From: Thamnidium elegans
Taxonomy: Eukaryota > Mucoromycota > Mucoromycetes > Mucorales > Mucoraceae
Direction: 5' to 3'
Assembly: GCA_025201345.1 (NCBI GenBank)
Contig: JAIXMG010000011.1
Coordinates: forward strand, 62,001 to 126,000
Length of the DNA stretch: 64,000 nucleotides
Positions 1 through 11,421 of this stretch are shown in pieces. Position 1 is the first letter of the stretch; the number at the start of each line of letters is the position of its first letter. The position numbers were made by a program, and so were the translations under genes. Under the pieces are notes generated by a model. It was not told where the DNA came from, did no database searches, and saw nothing but the letters and a program-made list of their open reading frames with translations.

Positions 1-316
1 CTTTTTTTTTTTTTTTTGACAGGGACTTGTTGCTTTTTTTTTTTCCGGAGGTACCTTGAAAGAGAAAAAGCCGTATTCAAAAACAAAACAAAAACAAAAA
101 TGTTTTTTTACATGACTCATGAATAGGATTATAATATAAAAACCATGTATCTCAGAATGAATATATAGTACCATTTATTTTAGGGTAAAAAAAAAAAAGT
201 ACTGCAAAATAGGCTGGAATTAAAAGGGAAGTTCGGAGCCTTGACAGACAAACAATACATATATAGCCAAACTTCTTGGGCTGCCCTGTTTTGAAATCTT
301 CCTTAATACATCCAAA
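1..316. other. AT-rich leader without a gene
   Basis: No coding frame is supported. The stretch holds T runs at 2-17 and 35-44 and an A-rich block at 61-100. It is probably the promoter side of the RPS25 gene that follows. No clear TATA box or ribosomal-protein promoter motif could be recognised. Confidence 0.6.
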
Positions 317-347
317 ATGGTAAAGTATACCCACACTATATGACAAT

Positions 348-384
<37 letters not shown>

Positions 385-1018
385 AGAAAAAAAAAAAAGA
401 AAAAAAAGAAAAAAAAATCAATATGTAGAGATAGATCAATATCGTTTTAAAACGATGGATGGATGAAAATGGATGGATGCATGGATTCTTTTTTTTTTTT
501 TTTTTTATTTGGGTCTAAAAAATTACATGTCAAAAAGTAAAAAAAAAAAACTAATGGTGACAATTATTATTAGGCTAAGAAAGACGTTGCTGGTAAGCCT
601 AGCTCTTCTTCCGGTGGAAAGAAGGCCAAGAAGGCAAGTTTGTTAAGCAAGCCTATTGTCGACAATAATATGCTGACATATTATATTGCAATTTTATAGA
701 AGTGGTCTGCTAAGAAGGTTAAGGATAAGTCCAACAACATCGTTATCCTCGATAAGCCCACCTACGATCGTTTGTTCAAGGAAGTCCCTACTTACAAGCT
801 TATTTCTCAATCTGTTTTGGTTGATCGTCTCAAGTTGAACGGTTCTTTAGCTCGTATTGCTATCCGTGAACTCGAAGCTCAAGGTTTGATTAAGGCTATC
901 TCTCGTCACCACGCTCAAGTTATCTATAGTAAGTTTTACTATATTTGTATGTGTAGGAAATAGAAAACTAATATTTTATTTTATAATAGCTCGCGCTACT
1001 GCTGAGGATGCTAAATAA
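317..1018 (+). CDS. RPS25: 40S ribosomal protein S25 (eS25)
   Basis: Component of the small cytosolic ribosomal subunit. Proposed exons: 317-319 (ATG only), 574-633, 700-928, 990-1018, giving 106 aa. The body [20 protein letters not shown] and the end [16 protein letters not shown] are diagnostic for eS25, after a Lys-rich tail starting [20 protein letters not shown]. Exons 2-4 are secure. Exon 1 is inferred: the only ATG directly followed by a plausible donor (GTAAAG) in the right phase is at 317, which makes a 254-nt intron carrying a long A run and a T run. Intron 2 starts with GC (GCAAGT) rather than GT, and no other donor keeps the frame. The remaining introns are ordinary. No close neighbour on the left side is visible. 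Confidence 0.9.
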
Positions 1019-1203
1019 ATTACCTATTAGAGATGTTTTTGGATCATTTTTATTTTAAAAAATAAAGAAACGTTTATGTAAATAATTAAGCAAGGGGATG
1101 AAACCATAAAATATATATCTGTGTGTGTATGTATGTATTCAGTTACAGGATTTTCCAGGGCACTTGTTTATATATGAAAAAAAAAATACATTTTTATTTA
1201 TTG

Positions 1204-3176
1204 CTATTGTGTGTCAGGCGTAGCAGGTTTTGATTTTTTTACGACATCCATTTCTTGAAGCACACGAAGCCATTCTACACCAGCTTCTTTTCGCATAGCT
1301 TCGATCTTTCTTCTAAACGCATCGGAAGATCTACGAGTAGATTCACTAGTAGATTCAATAGGCGATTCATCTTCATTTGCAGCTTTTTTACTACGTCTTG
1401 ATCGAACAGAAGCAGCTCTACGTGCCATCACTTGTTCTTGTTGAACTGCATCCTCTAACTCTGCCAATCGATGTACATATTTACCCGATTTTGTTTCTTC
1501 ATCATCCGATAAAATAGGTGCTTCATTTCTATTTTCAACTCTACCTAATCGAATAATACGTTTATTTCCTTTTGTCTTTGTCCTTGCTAATTTGGTTTTA
1601 GGGATAATAGTTGGACTTTCAGCTATAGTAGGGTCTTCTGAATGAACTGCGTTTGGCCATTTCGATGTAGGATGTACGGATTCTTCTACAATAGCAGCTG
1701 AAGGTGTATTATGATGATCTATATTAGTTTGTATACGACGTTTTTCTGTAAATGTAGGTTTTGTTCCGTCTAATTCAATATCTTGATCACTCTTTTTAAA
1801 CAAGTTAAATATCTCTACTCTATAATCAGGCTATATATATATATATATATTTGTATATATCGTTTATATATATATATATATTATTATTATTATTTTTTAG
1901 ATGCATATTATATATAAAATAAACATAATAATACCTGTATTTGTGTAAAAGGGTTACCTTCAACCCATATATCTTGTATATTTGGTAAATCAGTTAATCT
2001 ACCAATTTCAGCAGCGTCTTCAATTCGATTATCTCTTACGTCCAACCTTTCTAACGCATATAACCTATCCAAACCAGCCAACAGAGTTAATCTATTTCCT
2101 CTTAGATCTAATTCTTGTATATTTCCCAAGACAGTATTTATACCGGTAGTAAAAGAAATCATATTATGAGACAAATTTAAGCTGTACAAGTTATAAAGCG
2201 TAGCTAAAGCAGAAGGTATATCAATTAATAAATTGGAAGACAAGTTCAAGTGAGTTAAAGAGCGTAACATGTTTGTTGGTTCTGCATCCAAAGTTGTTAA
2301 ACTGTTATCAGCCAATGAAAGCATCTTTAATTGAGACCATTCGACATCGTCACCAATGACATCCAATGCATTATCAACCTGTCCATGTTTAATGACCAAA
2401 CTCACCAAAGTTCCTTTTAATTCAGACCAGTTTGATATCAAGTTTGGAGGTATATGATTTAATTCCAAAAATGCCAGGCTTTTAAATGTATGTAATGGTA
2501 ATGATATGGTAACGGGTGTTTCATATCCTTTAATTGTAGTCTTTGTAACACCATTCATGTGTAATTTGAGTGCCGATATCTTGCTGAAGTAACGGTGTAT
2601 ATAAACAATATCTTCGTGTAATGGTCTCTCTGGTTGTTTTCGATGACTGTCCTTTTGCCATAACTGCCAACCTGTCGATAAAGATAATGTTGACATGACT
2701 GAACCAACTGAAGATACAATAGAAGGTGCTTGTCCTATTGAACTGGTTGTTTCAGTTTCGACAAGACCATTCTCTGGTACAGGTAGATGAGTATTTTCTA
2801 AACCTAAATATTCAAATTGAACCAACAAAAAATAAAGGTATTGAAAGTCAAGAGTTAAACTTGAACGTAGTGGCATATAAGGTGTATTGGAAAGACAGGT
2901 GGCATTAGGTGATGTCGCAGATAATAAAGACATGTAAGGAATCTGGTACCCATATAAAGAAGTAGGTCTAGAGTCTATACTACTTTCTTTACTACTAGTT
3001 GTATTGCTAGTACGTGAAGAAGACCATAAAGAAGACACGGCTTTTAATATACCACCAGGTTCTTTTACATCTTCTTCTATAATAGTTTGAGATGAATATA
3101 AAAGTCGGTTTTGATTCGCTTCCAAGTAATGTCTTAATGTTCTAACAAATTGTTCCCCAGCAATAGGAGATACCAT
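1204..3176 (-). CDS. Leucine-rich repeat protein, STK11IP/LIP1-like
   Basis: Two exons, 1935-3176 and 1204-1830, give 622 aa. Residues about 230-414 hold consecutive leucine-rich repeats (LTHLNLSSNLL, YSLNLSHNMI, IQELDLRGNRL, LERLDVRDNRI, then DIWVEGNPF). Order and spacing resemble the N-terminal half of animal STK11IP (LIP1), which binds the LKB1 kinase and has a similar divergent first repeat (FKSLAFLELNHIPP). The N-terminal 200 residues are Ser/Thr-rich. After the intron, PDYRVEIFNLF continues the post-LRR cap, followed by a charged, low-complexity, partly helical tail. The first downstream AG at 1819-1820 would force a stop; the AG before CCTGATTAT restores the cap, so I chose 1830. Binding to an LKB1-type kinase is inference. 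It is divergent from the acyltransferase gene, with 1.3 kb between them. Confidence 0.8.
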
Positions 3177-4477
3177 CTTGGCTTTTTGTTATAAAAAAAA
3201 AAGAGAGAAGGAGAAGGAGGGAATATATAAAGTATGGAGAAAAGAAAAAATTAATACAACACCAACAAAAAAAAAAAAACTTTTTGGTGTCCTATAATAC
3301 ATCTAAACTGAACGTCCCGGAACTTGAATCAAATGTTTATTATTTATCTCTCACTCTTTCTCTGGTCTTTTCTTTCTTTACGCTAAATAAGTTTGAAGTG
3401 ACTACATCGTCATGTAATAACAAACATCTTTATCGGGGAAAAATAGTTGTTTATTTTAGAAGAAAAAAAAAGGAGGGTCCCCCATACGTAGGCTTCTTCT
3501 TTAGCTTTTAAATTAAATTATATTCTACCACATTGTTCTTTTATAACGAAAAAGAGGGGTGTATCTCATACATAAGTCATACAATTGTCAGTTGATATAT
3601 ATCGACTACCTCACTACTAACATGTGGCATCCTTCAACTCTTTTTTTTTTTTTTTTCTTAAAAATGAAAACTAAAAAAGGTAAAAAAAAAAAAGATGATG
3701 GAACTATCTTGTAATTACAGGCATGAAAGGCACCCCCACCCCTTTTTTATTTTCTTTTTTTCTTAACGCGTAATAAACTTGACATAATAACTTCCAGGTA
3801 CCGTCTGAATAACCTTGTTATAATGGCTGTTAAATATAGATGAATCAATGTATAATAAGCTCAATGATAAAAAGTAGCAGAAACTTGCAGGTTCTGTACT
3901 AGAGTAAACCAAAATAGATCATACTTGTTTTGTGATAGAGTAGATAATGATGATACAACAACAACAATAACAACAACAACAACAACAAAAAAGAAGGATA
4001 TATTCTTTTTATGTCGTAAAGAAGATTTTGTTAGCATTGCATGATCGTAATATTATATAAAGAAATGTGTATAAATATAGAGATTTATGATTAATACAAA
4101 ATAAACGGTACATAATACTTTTATGCAAAAAAAAGAAAAAAAAAGTTCGCGTTATATTTGAATTAAACTTGTTTAAGAAGAAGAAATTTGGTTAGATTGA
4201 CTGACTTTTAACAAAAACGATTTTCATACTTGAAACGTCTAGTCCTTTTTTTTTTGGGTCAAAGCACAAACACATACACATCGGTAGCCATACCGAGCTT
4301 TTCAATTGTAATAGAAAAGAAACAATAAAAACACGTGTTTTACAGTGTTAAAAAGGAGAAGGTGTGTGACCCTTCTTTTTTTTTAAGGTTAAAACTGAGT
4401 GCAAGTTATTTTATATTTTATTTTTTTTCTCCACATTTCTTTTTCCCTTTTCTATTATTATTTTTCTTTTTGTAACC
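3177..4477. other. Divergent intergenic region
   Basis: 1.3 kb between two divergent start codons. It holds homopolymer A and T runs and a CAA-type microsatellite at about 3955-3990. No open frame looks coding. It probably carries both promoters. Confidence 0.7.
4329..4340. promoter_or_regulatory. Palindromic CACGTG E-box upstream of the acyltransferase
   Basis: The 12-bp palindrome AAACACGTGTTT lies about 140 nt before the ATG at 4478. CACGTG is the classic bHLH binding core. A bHLH factor acting on this glycerolipid gene is plausible but inferred. Confidence 0.4.
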
Positions 4478-7189
4478 ATGGTTAACCAGACGCTGCTTCA
4501 GAAATGTACATATGATATAGCCTTATGGTTATTCAATTTAATGTTGGATATTTTCTTTCGAGAAGTAAGACCAAGAGGCGCTCATAGAATCCCTAAAGAA
4601 GGACCTGTTATATTTGTAGTTGCTCCGCACGCTAATCAAGTAAGAACAAATTTATAACTATTTTATTTAAACTGACGCATTTTTTATTTTAGTTTGTTGA
4701 CCCTATTGTTCTTATGAGAGAATGTGGTAGAAGAGTTTCATTTTTAATCGCAGAAAAATCTATGCATCAAAAGGGTATTGGATTCTTTGCAAAAATGATC
4801 AACGCCAGTAAGTTTTTTGTTTTTTTTAAAAAAAAAAAAAAAAATAGTTGTCATAACATATTAACCCCTTTTCTTTTTCTTTTTTTAGTTCCTGTGATTC
4901 GCCCTCAAGATTTAGCTAAACCAGGTCAAGGTCGTATTCAACTATTAAACCGAAAGACTGATCCACTTCGTATTATCGGTATTGACACACACTTTACAAC
5001 CCAACTAAAGCCACGCGATTCTATCGTTTTACCTAAAGGCTGCGGTCAGTCTGAAGTGTTTCAAGTGATTTCGGATACAGAAATTATTATCAAAAAAGAG
5101 TTTAAAGAGTTGAGAGCCTTAGAGATATTAACTTCGAGTGATGGTACTGCTTACAAGTGTATGCCTCATGTTGAACAAGACTCGGTTTATAAGTGTGTAC
5201 ATGATGAATTAAATAATGGAAGATGCATCACTATCTTTCCCGAAGGTGGTAGTCATGATAGAGCTGAAATGTTGCCATTGAAAGGTAAGTTTTTCTTTTT
5301 GAACACGTATTTTTTTAAAAAGAAAAAAAGATTTTTATTTACCCCAAAAAAAAAATAGCTGGTGTTACGTTAATGGCTTTGGGAGCAATGGCTAAATACG
5401 AAGGGTTAGATGTCAAGATTGTTCCTTGTGGTAAGATAAAACAAAGGCCAAAAAAAAAAAAAATACGGGTGTGAGAATAAACCCCAACCCCCTTTTTTTT
5501 TTTTTTTTTTAGGATTAAACTACTTTCATGCTCATCGATTTAGATCGCGTGCCGTTATTGAATTTGGTAACCCAATCACTGTATCTGCTGAATTAATTTC
5601 GAAGTTTAAAGCTGGAGGAAACGATAAGAGAGAGGCATGTTCTAGTTTACTAGATAACATTTATAATGCTTTAAAGACAGTGACAATCAATGCAGGAAGT
5701 TATGAAACTTTAATGGTAAAACTACAGAAAAAAAAAATTATAAGCTGATATAAATACAAATAACTTACTTTTTTTTTTTTTCTAGTTGATTCAAGCAGCT
5801 AGAAGACTTTATAAACCAGCACATCGAAAATTACATCTTTCTCAAGTAGTTGATTTAAACAGACGGTTTTTAATTGGATATAATCTTTTTAAAGAGGACC
5901 CTAAAGTAATCGATCTTCAACAACGCGTGATGGCATATAACCAAGTATTAAAGTACCATGGCATCAAAGATCATCAGGTCTCGAAAACAAACAATGACGG
6001 CGCTAGAATTCTATGGTTATTGATAAAGCGGATATTCGTTTTAACCATTCTGGCTCTTTGGGCTTTCCCAGGCGCTATATTAAACTTGCCTGTTGTTATT
6101 GTAGCCAAAGTCATTAGTCAAAATAAAGCCGAAGCAGCTCTTAAAAGCTCGACTGTCAAGATTGCTGGTCGTGATGTATTAGCCACTTGGAAGTTATTGG
6201 TTGGCTTGGTCTTGTTACCTACTCTGTATGCCTTCTATAGTTTGATCATGTTTGTACTTGTGTTACAGACTGACCTAGAATTTAAATGGAAAATTATTTT
6301 ACCTATTGCAACCTGGAGTTTATTACCTTTCGTTTCTTATGCAAGTTTAAGGTTTGGTGAAATCGGAAATGATATTTTCAAGTAAGGTTTAAAAAAAAAA
6401 AAATACACGCATTTTATTTACTCACTCATTTTATATTAGATCTATTCAACCTACAGTTATGGCATTATTAGACCCAAGTGGCGCAGAAACACTACGTCAA
6501 AACAGAGAAAAACTGTCAAGTGCTATTACAGAGTTGATTAATGAATATGGACCTAAAGTATTTACTGATTTCGATGGTAAACCCCCCCCCCTTTGTGAAA
6601 AAATAGAAATGATAGATTAACATTTATTTAATTAGCAAACTATATTTCCAAAACTACACAATCTCCAAACATCTATAGTCCTATTCCAAGTCGTACAACA
6701 AGTACAGGTAGTATATCTTGGACTTCAGCACCCAGTAAATTGCCTAGAATTGCAAGCGGCTTCTTCCAGCAAGTTACACGCATGGATTGGTTGGACGATA
6801 AAAATATTTTTAATTGGGGTAGAGGAGAAGATTCAGATATGGCTGATGATGTTCTCTACTTTTTGGATCGATTCTATGGTAATATTAGTGGTCGTAGCCG
6901 AAGTGGCTCCTTTAGCGAAACTGATTCAAGACCACTGAGTCGTAATAGAAGCAGAACCAATAGTTTTAGCAATGGAGAAGGGTTTAAGGTAGAAGGTATG
7001 ACAAGCTTACCTACTCCTAGTACAAACGAAGAAGAAGATAACAATAAATCTGTAACTACAAAGAGCCTTACTTCAAGGCGTATCTTTCGTATTGATGATA
7101 TAGATGAAGAAAATGATGAAGAAGAAGAGTCGAAGATGGATCATTTAGCTGTCGCAGAGGGATATGAAGAAACAAGAAAAGACATTTAA
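4478..7189 (+). CDS. GPT2: Glycerol-3-phosphate / dihydroxyacetone-phosphate acyltransferase (SCT1/GPT2 family)
   Basis: ER membrane enzyme that acylates glycerol-3-phosphate or DHAP, the first step of glycerolipid synthesis. Eight exons: 4478-4639, 4693-4807, 4889-5284, 5359-5430, 5513-5715, 5786-6381, 6440-6576, 6636-7189, giving 744 aa, close to the roughly 750 aa of the yeast enzymes. Acyltransferase block I is APHANQFVDP (near residue 51), and block III is FPEGGSHDRAE before the third intron. Hydrophobic segments near IFVLTILALWAFPGAILNLP and the WKLLVGLVLLPTLYAFYSLI stretch fit the family's C-terminal membrane helices. The tail (from about 590) is Ser/Arg- and acid-rich (SRSRSGSFSETDSRPLSR), like the phosphorylated tails of yeast Sct1/Gpt2. 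All exon phases agree. Introns contain long A and T tracts. Confidence 0.95.
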
Positions 7190-7549
7190 TTAAATAAGAG
7201 GCCCTGGCGACGGACTGTTCTTATGTATATTTATTTTACCACACATACACACACACACACCTACTTTCTATACACATATGCATTTAATTCTTTCTCAATA
7301 GTATATATATATAAATATCATGACGGATATATACATATCTTGACGTGACTTTAACTTAGAATTAATGGAAACTTACACAAGTATGTATACTATCGTAGCG
7401 CATTTGTCGGTCTTTTTATTGTATTTTTTGAGAGTGATACAAACAATGTAAATGTCGGGGGGTGCTACTTGGCCAATTGAAAATTTTGTTGTTTAAAAAA
7501 ATAAGAAAAAGAGAAAAAAAAACATAGCCTAGTATATCTCACTTATAAA
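7190..7549. other. Intergenic region
   Basis: 360 nt with a CA-dinucleotide tract at about 7243-7261 and TA-rich sequence. No gene seen. It likely holds the 3' end of the acyltransferase transcript and the NDUFAF3 promoter. Confidence 0.7.
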
Positions 7550-8236
7550 ATGTTACGTTTATTACCTAAAAGTACTATCGTTCGTTCAGTATTAAGAACT
7601 CAAACCTATCAAAGATCTTTTAGCGCAACACGTTTATTAAAAGATAAAACAAAAGAAGATGAAGCATGGGAACATGCCGAAGTCGACCGTTCAACCATTG
7701 CTAATAATGTAGTTCCTCAACCTGCTTCAGACGCCATTCCTCACAGTATGTTGGCAGCTTTCAACAATATGTTTGATCGTGGACCAAACGTTGGTATTGA
7801 AGTTATTACAAAGAATGGTTTTGTATTATCAAACCATATCAAAATCGATCAACCTTTAATATTATTGAACGGTTCACCCTTCTTATGGAATGCGCCACCA
7901 CGTTCACCAGGGTTCATACCTATGAAAGACTGGGATTTAGACGCCTTTAAAATATTTGAACTTGTTTCTCCAAAGCCTGAATTAATTATGTTTGGTACCG
8001 GTAAAGAATTTGCTCCTATTCCTGATCATATCCGTTCATTCTTTTTTAAACTTGGTATTCAAGTAGATCAAATGAATTCAGTAAGTGATAGTTTATTATA
8101 TTGTATATGCAAGAAAAAGATTAAATTAAGATAAATGTATTATTAGAAACATGCGGCAGCTACATACAATGTATTGGCTGAAGAAGGAAGAAGAGTGGCA
8201 GCAGCATTATTACCACTTGAAGAAAAAGTGCAATAG
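7550..8236 (+). CDS. NDUFAF3: Mitochondrial complex I assembly factor NDUFAF3
   Basis: Two exons, 7550-8080 and 8147-8236, give 206 aa. In animals NDUFAF3 helps assemble the Q module of NADH dehydrogenase in the mitochondrial matrix. The N-terminus (MLRLLPKSTIVRSVLRTQTY, then RSFSATRLL) is Arg/Ser-rich and lacks acid residues, a typical matrix-targeting presequence. The Mth938/DUF498-type domain covers about 85-200: GPNVGIEVITKNGFVLSNHI, then FELVSPKPELIMFGTGKEF and IRSFFFKLGIQVDQMNS. The second exon adds KHAAATYNVLAEEGRRVAAA, the conserved C-terminal helix. Its stop lies 19 nt from the stop of the convergent GTPase gene. Presence of this factor implies that the organism has a rotenone-sensitive complex I. 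Confidence 0.92.
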
Positions 8237-8255
8237 GTTTTTTTTTTTTTTTTTT

Positions 8256-9599
8256 TTAAGGACGAACAACTCTTTTCATTTGTCCATTCATCATGATACC
8301 ATTATCAGTACGACAGTTTTTTGAAATACTATATGTCTTTCTCTTTTTTAATACTGCATCCATTAAAGCTTGAATAAATCGTTGTTCATCAATTAAACGT
8401 AGATCTTGTACTAAATATTTTGAATGATTGACAGTCGATATTAATTCTCGTAAACTCCATGCGGATAATATAAACAACTTTTTGGTGCTAATCTTATTTT
8501 CTTTTAATTCTCTATATGCAGTCTTTCTAACTTCTTTTACGAACTCTCCTACTGCTTTAGCCCATGCCATATTGGAATCCATCTTTTTTTCTTGTTGAAT
8601 TCGTTCTATTTTTGAGTTCACTGACTGTTTTATAAAAAGTATTAGTTTTATGCATGTATTATATAACTAGTTTTTTTTTTCTTTGTACCTCATCACATCT
8701 TGTTCGAACAAATAGTACAGGAATGTGATGTGCTTGTGCTTTTTTAGCTATCACAAAATCGATCGTTTGTAATCTAAATACTATATCAGTAAGAAAAAAT
8801 AATAATCTCGGAATACTATAAACAGAATTTCCTAACCTATCCGCTGTAACAATAATTAAAGAATCAAAAGCGCTTAGATAATTATCTTCAAAATAACTTG
8901 ATTCACTACTGGTCATTGTTCCTGCACCAGGCATGTCCCACAAAATCATTCTTCTTAAATCGGAATGTCTATACCCACGAGGCTCCGAATACTGTCTTTT
9001 GCCTACTTCGCTAATAGCCGCTGCATATCGATCGTGATCCGGGTATCCTAAAATACCATTTACCAATGAACTCTACAGACATTTCGGTAAATATGTATAC
9101 GCTTATAAAAAATAAAAAAAAAAAAGATCTATACGTTACTTTTCCTGTACCAGCCGCTCCAACAACAGCCACATTATAAAAATTATCACAGTCTAATCCA
9201 ATCGCTCTTCTAACTAATAGTTTCGTCTCTTCGGGAACCTGTAACGATTTAGTTGGTCCTTCTGTAAATATACTTTGATAAGCTGACCAAAATGCAACAA
9301 ATGGTGATAATGGCCCTAACAGAAAAAGAAAGAGTTAGTACTTGTATATATATTTCGATCTGTATCGTGTCTTTACATCCTACAACACCAAGTAATCCAC
9401 CGATAGTACCATCAATCACTTTAACACCCGTATACTCGTTTTCGCTAAACTTGTATGCGTTTAAAATAGGAAATGCTACAATCACCATGGGAACCGTGAT
9501 GGTTGAAAGTGTTGCCCTGTTAAATCGTACAGAAAAATCACCAATATCATGTAAAATATTTGACTTGTCTCCAAATGTAATAGAAGCTGCTTGACCCAT
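8256..9599 (-). CDS. IRG-type (immunity-related GTPase-like) GTPase
   Basis: Four exons, 9377-9599, 9140-9315, 8689-9072, 8256-8624, give 383 aa with every phase consistent. The G domain has G1 GAAGTGKSSLVN (residues 127-138), G3 WDMPGAGT (178-185) and a G4-like TRCD (257-260) within LFVRTRCDEV. Vertebrate and invertebrate IRG proteins carry WDLPG(x)G and VRTKVD at the same places, so I assign it to the IRG/IIGP class rather than to Ras, septin or dynamin. Here the G4 Lys is replaced by Arg. The start MGQAAS fits the N-myristoylation pattern (Gly2, Ser6), and residues about 36-72 hold two hydrophobic stretches, so membrane attachment is likely. The C-terminal third is helical and basic. Function in a fungus is unknown; membrane remodelling or defence roles are inference. 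Confidence 0.85.
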
Positions 9600-10252
9600 A
9601 ATTAAAACTTTAAAAAAAAAAAAAAAGTGAAGGAAAAAGAAAAAAGAAAGAAAGAAAAGGGGACGCAGTTGTGTGGCTATTTAATGCTTATAAACAGGTT
9701 ACCTGTTATAGTATACATTAGGGTAAAAGAACCATCACACACGAGACTCACTTTTTTACATATGATTTCCATCATTACTTTTCCGGCCGGAGTGAAAATT
9801 TACATATGAAAACCAGATGTCTTAGCCGGTAACGTGTCTTTAATCATTTTGTGTTTGGTCATGGGGACTTAAAACACTAGCGATTAAATCTCGCACGAAA
9901 TATTACGTTTTTTTTTTTTTTTGTGATGATCTTTTTTTTTTTTTTTACAATCACCTCCTTTTTATATTATTTTTTCAAAAGTAATGATTTGTATTAAATT
10001 GCAAAAAGTAATTTATACGATGAACGGATATTTAGTTATCCTAAAAAAAAAAAAATTACAATAAAGACTGTCTTACGCTTTTTTGAAACCACTGTCTAGC
10101 GTTGAGTCTACTGTAATTATATGTATATAAAAGACATATCAAGCAAAATAGGGCAGAGTAGATATTAATAAATGAATGTTGGAAGAAGAAGGAAAAATGA
10201 TAATATGTACAAGTAAAAAAAAAAAAAAAAAAAAAGTGTGTGCTTAAGCCTA
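9600..10252. other. Intergenic region between GTPase and GID4 genes
   Basis: 653 nt. Upstream of the GTPase start there is an A-rich stretch (9611-9658). Long T runs lie at 9909-9922 and 9932-9946, and A runs at 10041-10053 and 10217-10232. No gene is supported. It should hold the GTPase promoter and the GID4 3' UTR. Confidence 0.6.
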
Positions 10253-11315
10253 TCAACGAAATTCAAAATTACTGAAAGAGCGCTCTTGAACATGTTCAAG
10301 AATTAATTGCTGGTACCTATGAAAAAAAAAAAAAAAGGTTAGAATAAGTAAAAATTACATTCTTAAATCATGACAACTTACCATTCTTGGTTGTTATGGT
10401 AAAAATAAAACCCTTTGATTTGGTTTGTAGATCTCTGATAGCAGATATAATAGAATCCTGCAAAACTTGCACCGTCAATATTACTTACACGATGGTCAGG
10501 CACCAAAAACTGCTCTTTCCATCGCATATAAATAAAATCATTTACAAGAGGATCATACGTAAAACCATCATCATTAAAATTATGAACGTATTTTTCAAAA
10601 GAGGGAAATTTTCCCTACAAAAAAAAAAAAAAGTATTAGAAAACTTAATGGCATTACCCTAACTAAGAAAGAGTACTTTACCCAGTGACAAGCATCAATA
10701 TACTGCTGTGCTTGCCATTTTCTAGTTAAAAAGGAATATTGAGGCCCAATAATTTCACCTTCAAAGAATGTCTATACAAAGAGTGTGTTTGAGTTCTTTC
10801 AAACTAAGGAAGAAGGAAAAAAAAAAAGCTAGCTTACCGTCAATTGAGGACACTCATTGGTAAGTCCTTCAATATTAAGATATCCACTAATTTTACTCTC
10901 CTTTAAGTCAACATGCTATTAAGAAGGGAGGAGCGTTAAAAATAAATAAGCAATATGTATAGAGCACCTGTTTCTTTTTTACCTTTATATCGACCAACAC
11001 ATTATATTTGCTGGTGCCACACTTTTGTACACCTTTAAAACGAGAACCATCATAAAGCGCCCCTAGACGAGAGTTTCTTAAACGTTTATCTGAGATATCT
11101 ACCCAATTATCATCTTCATTACGAGAGGCTAAAGAAGTCTTTTTTGGTTTATTTAAGTTGATTGGGGTGGGAATTTGGTTGTCTTCTTGTTTCAAAGTTT
11201 TAACATGCTTACAAGGTGTAGAACAACAGTTGTTTTTTTCTAACTCTGCTAATACATTGTCATTATTATTATTATTATTATTATCGTTTGTTGAAGTCAA
11301 TGAAAGAATAGGCAT
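10253..11315 (-). CDS. GID4: GID4/Vid24, substrate receptor of the GID (CTLH) ubiquitin ligase
   Basis: Five exons, 10983-11315, 10838-10915, 10682-10771, 10382-10614, 10253-10316, give 265 aa. GID4 reads Pro/N-terminal degrons; in yeast it directs degradation of gluconeogenic enzymes on glucose return. The beta-barrel signatures are all present: LYDGSRFKGVQKCGTSKYNV, ISGYLNIEGLTNECPQLTTF, FFEGEIIGPQYSFLTRKW, MRWKEQFLVPDH, GASFAGFYYICYQ, and the terminal YQQLILEHVQERS ending in FEFR, matching the human and yeast proteins. The N-terminal 75 residues are low complexity with an Asn run encoded by an AAT/AAC microsatellite. It lies 106 nt downstream of an F-box gene on the same strand. Shorter than yeast Vid24 (362 aa), similar to human (300 aa). 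Confidence 0.96.
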
Positions 11316-11421
11316 TTGGGTTATATATTTTGTTTACAAAAAAGAAAAAAAGAAAAAAAAAAAAAAACTGTCATTTTTGGAAAAGCCTACATACATGAAA
11401 AGAGTCATTTGTGACTTATTC

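Noticed and set aside
152..439. 95-codon minus frame with a Phe run
   Set aside because: It translates the long A tract of the RPS25 first intron and is not protein-like.
1801..1830. Acceptor TATAG at 1819-1820 in the STK11IP-like gene
   Set aside because: It leads to a stop within five codons. The AG at 1831-1832 yields PDYRVEIF, consistent with an LRR cap.
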